Shown: positions 1 through 8,646 of the stretch, one piece after another | Numbering within the stretch: the stretch's first letter is position 1 | How the letters are laid out: each line of letters begins with the position of its first letter | Assembly: GCF_007829835.1 (NCBI RefSeq) | Contig: NZ_VIWP01000008.1 | Span: 62,001-126,000, forward strand | DNA length: 64,000 nucleotides | From: Neorhizobium alkalisoli | GTDB lineage: Bacteria > Pseudomonadota > Alphaproteobacteria > Rhizobiales > Rhizobiaceae | Reading direction: 5' to 3' | Position numbers and translations under genes: made by a program | The notes under the pieces: model-generated | Database searches by the model: none | The model's input: the letters and a program-made list of their open reading frames with translations, nothing else | What the model was told of the DNA's origin: nothing

Positions 1-2
1 AC

Positions 3-644
3 GACGATGCGCAAGTCCAGGACATTCTAGAGGCAGTTCAGGCTTTGGAAGGCCTGAACCTGGGGCCAATGATCGTCGGCGGCCTTTGCAGTGGCGGTTA
101 TGCCTCGATCCAGACCGCCTTATGCGACCCACGCATTCAGGGCATTGTCGCCATCAATCCCGTCCGGCTGGCAATCGATCCGGAAGAGACCTTCGAGCAG
201 ATCATGAATGCCGGCACGTCCTCGATTGCCGCTTATCGCAGGCGCATCCTGTCGGCAAAACTTTTCAAGGATGTCTTGTTCGGGCGTGTTTCGGTGCTGT
301 CGATCATGTCCAAGATCAGGCAGATCGCCGGCGCGCGTTATGTGGGGTTCACTCTTCGGAACCGGTTGAGAACGAAAGCGCGGCAACAAGCGGAAGCGCT
401 CAGCCAGCGCGGCGTGACGTCGATCCATGTTTTTGCTGAAGGCGATGCCGGTCTTGATGAACTGGCTCGCTTGTTTGGAAAGCGTGAACCGGTCGATTAT
501 GACCATGCTGCTGTTCGGATCATATCGGACACTGAACATAACATGACGGCTCCCCATGCGCGGGACGCAATTTTGCAGGCTATTGTCGATGTTTCGCTCG
601 GCAATCAGCGGGATGCCGTTTCAAAACATTCGGTGCCGGCCTAA
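3..644 (+). CDS. Alpha/beta hydrolase, 3' part (5' end outside window)
   Basis: The reading frame is open from the first bases of the window, so the N-terminus is missing; about 213 residues remain. A nucleophile elbow of the form G-L-C-S-G-G lies near residues 27-32 of the visible part and places the serine after a beta strand (MIVGG), as in alpha/beta hydrolases. A histidine in the segment TEHNMTAPHA near the C-terminus is a candidate catalytic His. This looks like the small serine-hydrolase type found beside polysaccharide or exosortase genes, but the substrate cannot be told. A TTG at 45 could be read as a start, but it would remove the strand before the nucleophile and is unlikely. It is convergent with the TetR gene, 7 bp away. 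Confidence 0.6.
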   Translation, partial: DDAQVQDILEAVQALEGLNLGPMIVGGLCSGGYASIQTALCDPRIQGIVAINPVRLAIDPEETFEQIMNAGTSSIAAYRRRILSAKLFKDVLFGRVSVLSIMSKIRQIAGARYVGFTLRNRLRTKARQQAEALSQRGVTSIHVFAEGDAGLDELARLFGKREPVDYDHAAVRIISDTEHNMTAPHARDAILQAIVDVSLGNQRDAVSKHSVPA

Positions 645-651
645 CCTGGTA

Positions 652-1209
652 TCAGGGAAGCAGGCCCGCGTTTCGATAGGCTGATATCGTCGCGTCGAAT
701 ACGGTAATGTCTGCACGTCCTCTGGCGATCAGCTGCGCGCCTTCGATCGCGGAAAACATGGCCAGTGCACGAGCGCGCCGCTCTGCCTCGGGCACTTTCG
801 GATAAAAACTTGCGGTCACTCTTTCCAGCCAGTCGGTATTGACCTCGGTGAAACGGTTGACCTGACGTCTGACTTCATCGGGCAGATCATCGTGCTCGGC
901 AACCATAATGCCATAAAGGCACATGCGGTTTTCATTCAGGAGGGCGGCACGAAAGGGTGCCAGATAGGCAGCCATCGTTGCTTCCCTGTCTTGGGGTGAA
1001 AGGGAAAGGCGGGCGAACGCCTGTTCCGCTTCTTGCGCATAACGATCTGCGAGCGCCGCCCCAAGATCTCCCTTGGTTGGGAAATGGTAGTGGATGCTTG
1101 CGCTTTTCACGCCGATTGCCTTGGCGATCTCGCGAAAGCTCAGGGCGTTATAGCCGTGCGACTGAACCATCGCCCGAGCGACGGTCATTATCTGTTCTCT
1201 GGTATCCAT
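652..1209 (-). CDS. TetR/AcrR family transcriptional regulator
   Basis: A 185-residue protein with a typical TetR N-terminal helix-turn-helix: the segment around residues 20-45 reads ALSFREIAKAIGVKSASIHYHF, ending in the usual Y-H-F, followed by a variable all-helical ligand-binding domain. The ATG at 1209 is preferred over the GTG at 1212 because AGAGGG sits four bases upstream of it. The gene is divergent from a glutathione-transferase gene, and the shared 147-bp intergenic region holds three copies of a 16-bp palindrome, one lying just upstream of this gene's own ribosome-binding site. It is therefore probably an autorepressor that also controls the transferase. The ligand is unknown. Confidence 0.88.
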   Translation of the reverse strand: MDTREQIMTVARAMVQSHGYNALSFREIAKAIGVKSASIHYHFPTKGDLGAALADRYAQEAEQAFARLSLSPQDREATMAAYLAPFRAALLNENRMCLYGIMVAEHDDLPDEVRRQVNRFTEVNTDWLERVTASFYPKVPEAERRARALAMFSAIEGAQLIARGRADITVFDATISAYRNAGLLP

Positions 1210-1219
1210 CACGCCCTCT

Positions 1220-1235
1220 TATCTACCGATAGATA
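1220..1235. promoter_or_regulatory. TetR operator copy 1
   Basis: The 16-mer TATCTACCGATAGATA differs at one base from the perfect palindrome at 1266-1281. It lies immediately upstream of the TetR ribosome-binding site, which suggests autoregulation (inference). Confidence 0.7.
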
Positions 1236-1265
1236 GCGCGGGCATGATAATTTTTCAACTTTGCC

Positions 1266-1281
1266 TATCTATCGATAGATA
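1266..1281. promoter_or_regulatory. TetR operator copy 2 (perfect palindrome)
   Basis: TATCTATCGATAGATA is a perfect 16-bp palindrome in the middle of the divergent TetR/GST intergenic region. Size, symmetry and position are typical of a TetR-family operator. Confidence 0.75.
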
Positions 1282-1320
1282 AATGATTGACGGCGGCATC
1301 GCGACGACGGTACAGAAGGT

Positions 1321-1336
1321 TACCTATCGATAGATA
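1321..1336. promoter_or_regulatory. TetR operator copy 3
   Basis: TACCTATCGATAGATA is one base away from the perfect palindrome at 1266-1281. It lies about 20 bp upstream of the glutathione-transferase start, directly before its ribosome-binding site, so a bound repressor would block transcription of that gene. Confidence 0.72.
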
Positions 1337-1356
1337 GGCAATTGAGGAGAAGAAAA

Positions 1357-2043
1357 ATGAAGATGTATGATCGCTCCGGTTTTCCCAACCCGGCCAGAAT
1401 TCGTATCGTCCTTTCCGGCAAGGGATTGGACAATGACGTTGAATTCGTTCCCGTCGATCTGATCGCGGCGGAACACAAGCAGCAGGCCTTTCTGGACAAA
1501 AACCCTTCCGGCGTTGTTCCGGTTCTCGAACTTGATGACGGAACGCTGATCTCCGAAGCGACTGCGATCACCGAATATCTCGACAATCTCGACGGCGATC
1601 CGATCTTTACCGGCAGGACGCCGCTCGAAAAGGGATTGATCCACATGATGCAGCGGCGGGCCGAAGCCATGGTCAACGATCCCGTCGGCATCTATTTTCA
1701 CCATGGAACCCCGGGCCTCGGCGCCGCACTGCAGGCCTATAAGAGCCCGGAATGGCAGGGACGCAGCGACTGGGCCGAACGGAACAGGCAGGCGGTGGAA
1801 GCGGGCATGCGCTATTTCGATCACGTTCTCGAAAACAGGGAGTTTGTTGCCGTCGATTATTTCTCGATGGCGGATATTACCGTGTTCGCGGGCCTGGCTT
1901 TTGCTGAAGCGGCGGGGCTCTCGGTCGGAGAGGAGCTCAAAAACCTGCGTGCCTGGCGCGCTCGGGTGGCGGAACTGCCGAGTGTCAAAAACCGCACCGG
2001 CCAGCAATTCCTCGCCGAAGACGCGCGCCGACTGGGCTTTTGA
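1357..2043 (+). CDS. Glutathione S-transferase family protein
   Basis: A 228-residue protein with a thioredoxin-fold N-terminal half: MKMYDRSGFPNPARI (active-site region), the cis-proline strand GVVPVLEL near residue 50, and the glutathione gamma-glutamyl contact SEATAI near 70. An all-alpha C-terminal domain follows. GSTs conjugate glutathione to electrophiles or act as peroxidases or dehalogenases; the substrate is not evident. The ATG at 1357 is chosen because GAGGAG lies seven bases upstream; an upstream TTG at 1342 lies on top of the operator/RBS region. Regulation by the divergent TetR through operators at 1220-1336 is very likely. The gene is followed by a rho-independent terminator at 2053. 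Confidence 0.88.
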   Translation: MKMYDRSGFPNPARIRIVLSGKGLDNDVEFVPVDLIAAEHKQQAFLDKNPSGVVPVLELDDGTLISEATAITEYLDNLDGDPIFTGRTPLEKGLIHMMQRRAEAMVNDPVGIYFHHGTPGLGAALQAYKSPEWQGRSDWAERNRQAVEAGMRYFDHVLENREFVAVDYFSMADITVFAGLAFAEAAGLSVGEELKNLRAWRARVAELPSVKNRTGQQFLAEDARRLGF

Positions 2044-2052
2044 GCAAGCAAT

Positions 2053-2079
2053 GGAGCGGGCATCCGGCCCGCTCCTTTT
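2053..2079 (+). terminator. Rho-independent terminator after the GST gene
   Basis: A nine-base-pair GC-rich stem (GGAGCGGGC pairing with GCCCGCTCC), a five-base loop and a following TTTT form a textbook terminator 10 bp after the GST stop codon. Confidence 0.8.
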
Positions 2080-2198
2080 CGATTTTCGCGCCGTTCGAAA
2101 ATGCTCCTGCGGGAAAATATCCTCTTCTATGCTATGGGAATTCCTGGTGGCCTAATATAGCTCCACCCAAATCCCATTTCTGCCGAACCGAGGCTCTC

Positions 2199-3140
2199 GT
2201 GGATCTGAAACAATTGCGGGTATTCATGTCCGTCGCCGAAACGCAGTCGCTGAGCGCGGCCGCCGATCGGTTGCGGGTCAGCCAATCGACGCTGACGCGG
2301 CAGATCCAGCTTCTCGAAACGGCCGTCGGCTGTCCCCTCTTCCTGCGACACGGCCGCGGCATGCGGCTGACCGAGGCGGGCGACGAATTTTTGAACCGGA
2401 TCGCCGGCCCCGTGCGCCAGATCGAGCTTGCGATCCATGAAGTCTCCTCACCGGAGCGGTCCGCCTCCGGCGTTGTGACGATCGGCATGCTGCCCTCGCT
2501 GGCGCACCTGATCTCCGCCCCGCTTGCGCGTCGCGTCGCACGGGAGTTTTCGGACGTCTCGCTGCGTATTATCGACGGTTATCCAGGCCACATGATCGAA
2601 TGGCTGCAAAGCGGCGAGATCGATATCGCCTTTCTCTATGGTCCGAGCAGCGATCTGCATCTGCGCGTTATTGATCTCGTCTTCGAGGAAATGCGCCTCA
2701 TCGGTCCGCTGGACAGTTCGCTGATGGCGATGAAATCCGTCGCGGTGAAGGATCTGGAAGGCACCGATTTCATCCTGCCGTTCCGGCCGCATGGCCTGCG
2801 ACCGATCATGGAAAGCGCTTTTGCGAAAGCCAATATCCGCGTTCGTGTCCGGGCAGAGGCGGATACGCAACAGCTCATCAAGGATCTTGTGGCGAGCGGT
2901 ATCGGTTTTTCCATGCTGCCGCTGTCGTCGATCAAGCCGGAGGATTCCGGCCGCTTCATGCATACCTCGCTTACGCCAAAGATCATGCGCCAGATCTTGT
3001 TGGCACTGCCGAGCGACCGCCGCGATACGCGTGCGGTTCAGGCGGTGACGGACCTCATTCAGGAGGAAATCCGCATAGCGATCGAAAGCGGCGCATGGCC
3101 GGCGGTGCCGAGCCCGAACCTGTCGGCGAAGAAACCCTAG
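2199..3140 (+). CDS. LysR family transcriptional regulator
   Basis: A 313-residue LysR protein. The N-terminal winged helix begins MDLKQLRVFMSVAETQSLS and continues AADRLRVSQSTLTRQIQLLE (HTH, about residues 18-38); the remainder is the two-lobed periplasmic-binding-like effector domain. The GTG at 2199 is preferred because it gives the standard LysR N-terminus and has CGAGG a few bases upstream; the frame is open further upstream without conserved sequence. It lies upstream of, and in the same direction as, the ABC-HyuAB-opine dehydrogenase operon starting at 3297, so it is the likely regulator of that operon, although LysR genes are more often divergent from their targets. Confidence 0.88.
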   Translation: MDLKQLRVFMSVAETQSLSAAADRLRVSQSTLTRQIQLLETAVGCPLFLRHGRGMRLTEAGDEFLNRIAGPVRQIELAIHEVSSPERSASGVVTIGMLPSLAHLISAPLARRVAREFSDVSLRIIDGYPGHMIEWLQSGEIDIAFLYGPSSDLHLRVIDLVFEEMRLIGPLDSSLMAMKSVAVKDLEGTDFILPFRPHGLRPIMESAFAKANIRVRVRAEADTQQLIKDLVASGIGFSMLPLSSIKPEDSGRFMHTSLTPKIMRQILLALPSDRRDTRAVQAVTDLIQEEIRIAIESGAWPAVPSPNLSAKKP

Positions 3141-3255
3141 CGATTTCAAATTCTTGTTTGAATATGCTGATTATTTGTGCAGTTCCAGAATCTGCATAAC
3201 TGGTATTGAGGCGGCGGCGTTGCTCCATAAGCCGATGCTTTTTAATGTTGCGGCT

Positions 3256-3267
3256 ACCGTTAACGGT
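3256..3267. promoter_or_regulatory. Palindrome upstream of the first oligopeptide-ABC operon
   Basis: ACCGTTAACGGT is a perfect 12-bp palindrome about 30 bp upstream of the SBP start. A weaker inverted repeat (TTCAAA, six bases, TTTGAA) lies at 3145-3162 just after the LysR stop. Either could be a regulator site; no factor can be assigned with confidence. Confidence 0.35.
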
Positions 3268-3296
3268 CGTCTTGTCCTGACCAGGGGAACAAAAAA

Positions 3297-4823
3297 ATGA
3301 AATTTCATGCAAGACCATCTTCCACCTCGCATCTGGCAATGCTGCGCACGGCGTTTGCCGCATCGGTTGCGCTCGTTGCCCTCTCCGCGTCCGCTGAGGC
3401 CGCAAGCCTGACGATCGGCCTGTCCTCCAGCGTCAACTCGCTCGATCCGGCCCAGGCGCAGGTCGTACAGACGGACTTGAGCACGATCAGCGAGCTTTAT
3501 TCCTCGCTCGTCACCCGTGGCCCGGACATGAAGCTGAAGGGCGATCTCGCCGAAAGCTGGGCGGCCGTCGATGACAATACCTGGTCGTTCAAGCTGAAGC
3601 CAGGCATCAAGTTTCCGAATGGCGAGGCCCTCGATGCCGCCGCCGTCAAATGGAACTTCGATCGTGTAAAAAGCCCCGACACCAAGGCCCGCAACAAGCT
3701 GTGGTTCGATCCGATCAAGTCGATCGAAGTGGTCAGCCCGACCGAAATCCGCTTCATCACCGACAAGCCCTATCCGGCCCTACCGGCCCAGCTTTCGATG
3801 TTCTACCTGCTCGCGCCGAAATGGACCGAGACCCATAACCCGATCCTCGAAGCCATGGGCACCGGTCCTTACGATCTCGTCAGCGCGACACCCGGTGACC
3901 GCATCGTTCTGAAGGCCAAGAAGGATTATTACGGCGCCAAGCCCGCCTATGACGACGTGACGCTGCGCATCATCCCGGAAGCTGCTGCCCGCATGGCGGC
4001 CGTCGAAGCCAAGGAAGTCGATCTCGCCTTCGACATTCCGGTCGCCGACGTCGCCCGTCTCAACAAGGAAAACGGCCTTGCTGCCGGCTGGATCGACTCG
4101 AGCCGCATGATGGTCCTGAAGATCAACACGCTGAAGGCCCCGCTCGACAAGCAGGCCGAAGTCCGCCAGGCTTTGAACTATGCCGTCGACAAGAAGGCGA
4201 TTGCCGATGCGATCTATGCCGGCGCCAGCACGGTCAGCGCCTGCCAGCTCGTCTCGCCGCAATATTTCGGCTTCAACCCGGATCTGAAGGCCTATCCTTA
4301 CGATCCGGAAAAGGCCAAGCAGCTTCTGAAGGCGGCCGGCGTTTCCGGCAAGCTCGATGTCGAGCTGGAAGTGCCGCTTGGCCGTTATCTTGCCGCAAGC
4401 GACCTGGCGCAGATCATTGGTCAGCAGCTTTCGGAAGTCGGTATCAACGCGAAGATCCACGAAATGGAATTCGGCGCCTGGGCGAAGAAATATGCCGGCG
4501 GCGATCTCGGTAACATGGCGCTGACCGGCCAGGCCTGGCCGACGCTCGATGCCGACGGCCTGCTCAGCCTTTACGACTCGTCCAACCCGACATCCTATTT
4601 CAAGAATGCCGATTTCGACGCGGCGCTGGCCAAGGCCCGCTCGACGACGGATGTCAATGCCCGCCTCGAACAGTACAAGATCGCCACCAAGATCATGTGC
4701 GAACAGGCGCCCGACCTGTTCCTGTTCAGCCAGCCGACCACCTATACCCATTCCAAGGGTGTCACGTGGCAGGCCCGCGGCGACGAATGGGTTCGTGCCT
4801 CGGACGTGACGCCTGCCAAGTAA
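3297..4823 (+). CDS. ABC transporter substrate-binding protein, family 5 (oligopeptide/opine type)
   Basis: A 508-residue periplasmic binding protein with a Sec signal peptide (hydrophobic core about residues 15-33, cleavage after a SAEA-type motif). The mature part starts with the family-5 pattern SVNSLDPAQAQ and contains the usual segments LAESWAAVDDNTWSFKLKPG and EVRQALNYAVDKKAI. Family 5 binds di- and oligopeptides, opines, nickel or similar ligands. The start at 3297 has AGGGGA upstream. It is the first gene of an eight-gene operon with two permeases, two ATPases, HyuA, HyuB and an opine-dehydrogenase-family enzyme. A 10-bp hairpin spans its stop codon. Confidence 0.9.
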   Translation: MKFHARPSSTSHLAMLRTAFAASVALVALSASAEAASLTIGLSSSVNSLDPAQAQVVQTDLSTISELYSSLVTRGPDMKLKGDLAESWAAVDDNTWSFKLKPGIKFPNGEALDAAAVKWNFDRVKSPDTKARNKLWFDPIKSIEVVSPTEIRFITDKPYPALPAQLSMFYLLAPKWTETHNPILEAMGTGPYDLVSATPGDRIVLKAKKDYYGAKPAYDDVTLRIIPEAAARMAAVEAKEVDLAFDIPVADVARLNKENGLAAGWIDSSRMMVLKINTLKAPLDKQAEVRQALNYAVDKKAIADAIYAGASTVSACQLVSPQYFGFNPDLKAYPYDPEKAKQLLKAAGVSGKLDVELEVPLGRYLAASDLAQIIGQQLSEVGINAKIHEMEFGAWAKKYAGGDLGNMALTGQAWPTLDADGLLSLYDSSNPTSYFKNADFDAALAKARSTTDVNARLEQYKIATKIMCEQAPDLFLFSQPTTYTHSKGVTWQARGDEWVRASDVTPAK

Positions 4824-4833
4824 GGCGGGCGTC
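4808..4833 (+). other. Stem-loop spanning the SBP stop codon
   Basis: GACGCCTGCC (4808-4817) pairs with GGCGGGCGTC (4824-4833) over ten positions with a single T-G wobble. The six-base loop AAGTAA contains the TAA stop codon. It has no U-tract and lies before the permease gene, so partial termination or 3' protection of the SBP message fits better than full termination. Confidence 0.55.
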
Positions 4834-4851
4834 GATAACGGAACTGGGAAA

Positions 4852-5784
4852 ATGCCGAATTATCTCCTGACCCGAATTGGCGAAAGCCTGCTGGCGATCT
4901 GGGGCGTGGTGACGATCGTTTTCGTCGTCACCCGTGTCCTCGGCGATCCCGCAGTGCTGCTTCTGCCGATCGGATCGCCTGCCGCAGCACTGGCCGAATT
5001 GCGCAGCCAGCTTGGGCTCGATCAGCCCATCCTGACGCAATACGTCCATTTCCTCGGTCAGGCGGTGAGGGGCGATTTCGGCAATAGCTACCAGTATATG
5101 CGGCCGGCCATGTCGGTCGTTCTGGAGCGCATGCCGGCAACCCTGATGCTTGCCGGCAGCGCGATCATCATCGGGATCGTGCTCGGCGGCATTGCCGGGC
5201 TGCTGGCGGCGATCAAGCGCAACACATTTGTCGAATACATTGTCATGTTCCTCGCCCTGATCGGCCAGGCGACGCCGATGTTCTGGCTCGGCATCGTGAT
5301 GATCATGTTTTTTGCCGTCAATCTCGGCTGGCTTCCGACTGGCGGTTACGGATCGTTCTCGAATCTCGTCCTTCCCGCAATGACACTTGGCACTTTCGTT
5401 GCCGCCAGCGTCACGCGCCTGTTCCGTTCCAGCATTCTCGACGTGCTGCGCGAGGAACATGTGCGCACCGCCCGCGCCAAGGGACTGCGGCCGAAAACGA
5501 TCTATGTCTGGCATATCGGCCGCAATGCGCTGATCCCGGTCGTCACCATGGTGGCTATCCTGACGGCGGAACTGCTCGGCGGCTCTGCCGTGGCGGAAAC
5601 TGTGTTTTCGTGGCCGGGCGTCGGGCGTCTGATCGTCCAGTCGATCGAGACCCAGGACTTTCCGGTGGTGCAGGCCGCGGTCTGCCTCGTCACGACGATC
5701 TTCGTCTTCATCAATCTCCTCGTCGATATCGGCTACAGCCTGCTCGATCCGCGCATCCGCAGCCATGGAGGCGGCCATGAGTGA
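4852..5784 (+). CDS. ABC transporter permease, DppB/OppB type
   Basis: A 310-residue integral membrane protein with about six hydrophobic segments, starting MPNYLLTRIGESLLAIWGVVTIVFVVTRV, the usual first helix of DppB-type permeases. The EAA-like coupling loop VLREEHVRTARAKGL lies near residue 205 and the C-terminus ends in LLDPRIR, both characteristic. It pairs with the next gene to form the membrane channel for the SBP at 3297. It overlaps the next gene by 8 bp, indicating translational coupling. Confidence 0.9.
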   Translation: MPNYLLTRIGESLLAIWGVVTIVFVVTRVLGDPAVLLLPIGSPAAALAELRSQLGLDQPILTQYVHFLGQAVRGDFGNSYQYMRPAMSVVLERMPATLMLAGSAIIIGIVLGGIAGLLAAIKRNTFVEYIVMFLALIGQATPMFWLGIVMIMFFAVNLGWLPTGGYGSFSNLVLPAMTLGTFVAASVTRLFRSSILDVLREEHVRTARAKGLRPKTIYVWHIGRNALIPVVTMVAILTAELLGGSAVAETVFSWPGVGRLIVQSIETQDFPVVQAAVCLVTTIFVFINLLVDIGYSLLDPRIRSHGGGHE

Positions 5785-6658
5785 GAGCCGCACCGTGACA
5801 AGATCCATGCTGCACGCCTTCTTGGCCGCACTCATCAGAAGCAAGCCAGGCCTTGCCGGCGCCGTGATCTTGACGATCTTCGTGCTTGCTGCTTTGCTGG
5901 CACCGGTCCTCGGCCTGCCCGATCCGGTCAAGGGCGATCTTCTCGCCCGGCTGAAGCCGCCGACCATCAGCCTGTCCGGTTTTGGCGCCCATCCGCTCGG
6001 CACCGACCAGCTCGGCCGTGATATCCTGAGCCGCATCATCTATGGCGGCCGCGTGACGCTGATGATCGCGGCACTTTCGGTCCTGACGGGCGGCGTCTTC
6101 GGCGTCGTGATCGGCCTGATCTCCGGATTTTTCGGCGGCTGGGTCGATCGTGTCCTGATGCGCGTCGTCGACATGCAGCTTTCCGTGCCGTTGACCATTC
6201 TGGCGCTGCTCATCATCGCCTCGCTCGGGCCGGCGCTGCACAACCTCGTCATGGTTCTGGCGCTGACCAGCTGGGTGCAATATGCCCGCGTGGTGCGCGG
6301 TCAGGTGCTGGCGGTGAAAAGCCGCGAATATATCCAGTCCGCGCGTGCCATCGCGGCGCATCCTCTGCGCATCATCTTCCATCACGTCCTGCCCAATGTC
6401 ATGACGCCGGCCATCGTCGTGCTGACGCTGGAACTTGCGCGTATCATCCTGCTTGAAGCCGGCTTGTCCTTCCTTGGCCTCGGCATCCAGCCGCCGGATG
6501 CGGCCTGGGGGCGGATGCTCGCCGAAGGGCGCACCTTCATGTCGACGGCCTGGTGGCTGTCGGTTTTCCCCGGCGTCGCAATCATGCTGACCGTGCTGAG
6601 CGTCAATCTGCTCGGCGACTGGCTGCGCGATTACTTTGATCCGCATCTGGAGGGTTGA
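5777..6658 (+). CDS. ABC transporter permease, DppC/OppC type
   Basis: A 293-residue permease. It has the DppC-type N-terminal cytoplasmic tail and first helix (LAGAVILTIFVLAALLAPVLG), the segment HPLGTDQLGRDILSRIIYGGR, the coupling loop KSREYIQSARAIAAHP, and the C-terminal GDWLRDYFDP. The ATG at 5777 is chosen because GGAGG lies five bases upstream; the earlier ATG at 5765 would extend further into the preceding gene. It acts with the DppB-type partner. Confidence 0.9.
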   Translation: MSESRTVTRSMLHAFLAALIRSKPGLAGAVILTIFVLAALLAPVLGLPDPVKGDLLARLKPPTISLSGFGAHPLGTDQLGRDILSRIIYGGRVTLMIAALSVLTGGVFGVVIGLISGFFGGWVDRVLMRVVDMQLSVPLTILALLIIASLGPALHNLVMVLALTSWVQYARVVRGQVLAVKSREYIQSARAIAAHPLRIIFHHVLPNVMTPAIVVLTLELARIILLEAGLSFLGLGIQPPDAAWGRMLAEGRTFMSTAWWLSVFPGVAIMLTVLSVNLLGDWLRDYFDPHLEG

Positions 6659-6661
6659 GGG

Positions 6662-8559
<1,898 letters not shown>

Positions 8560-8597
8560 ACTGACGAGCAACCAACGAAAATGAAGCATCGCTTCGA

Positions 8598-8611
8598 CGC
8601 CCTTGCGGGCG
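8598..8611 (+). other. Small hairpin between transporter genes and hyuA
   Basis: CGCCC (8598-8602) pairs with GGGCG (8607-8611) around the loop TTGC in the 87-bp gap between the second ATPase gene and hyuA. No U-tract follows, so it is unlikely to terminate completely; it may set the ratio of transporter to enzyme mRNA. Confidence 0.35.
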
Positions 8612-8646
8612 AACGGAGAACTGCATCCTGAAGAAAGGTTTCAATC

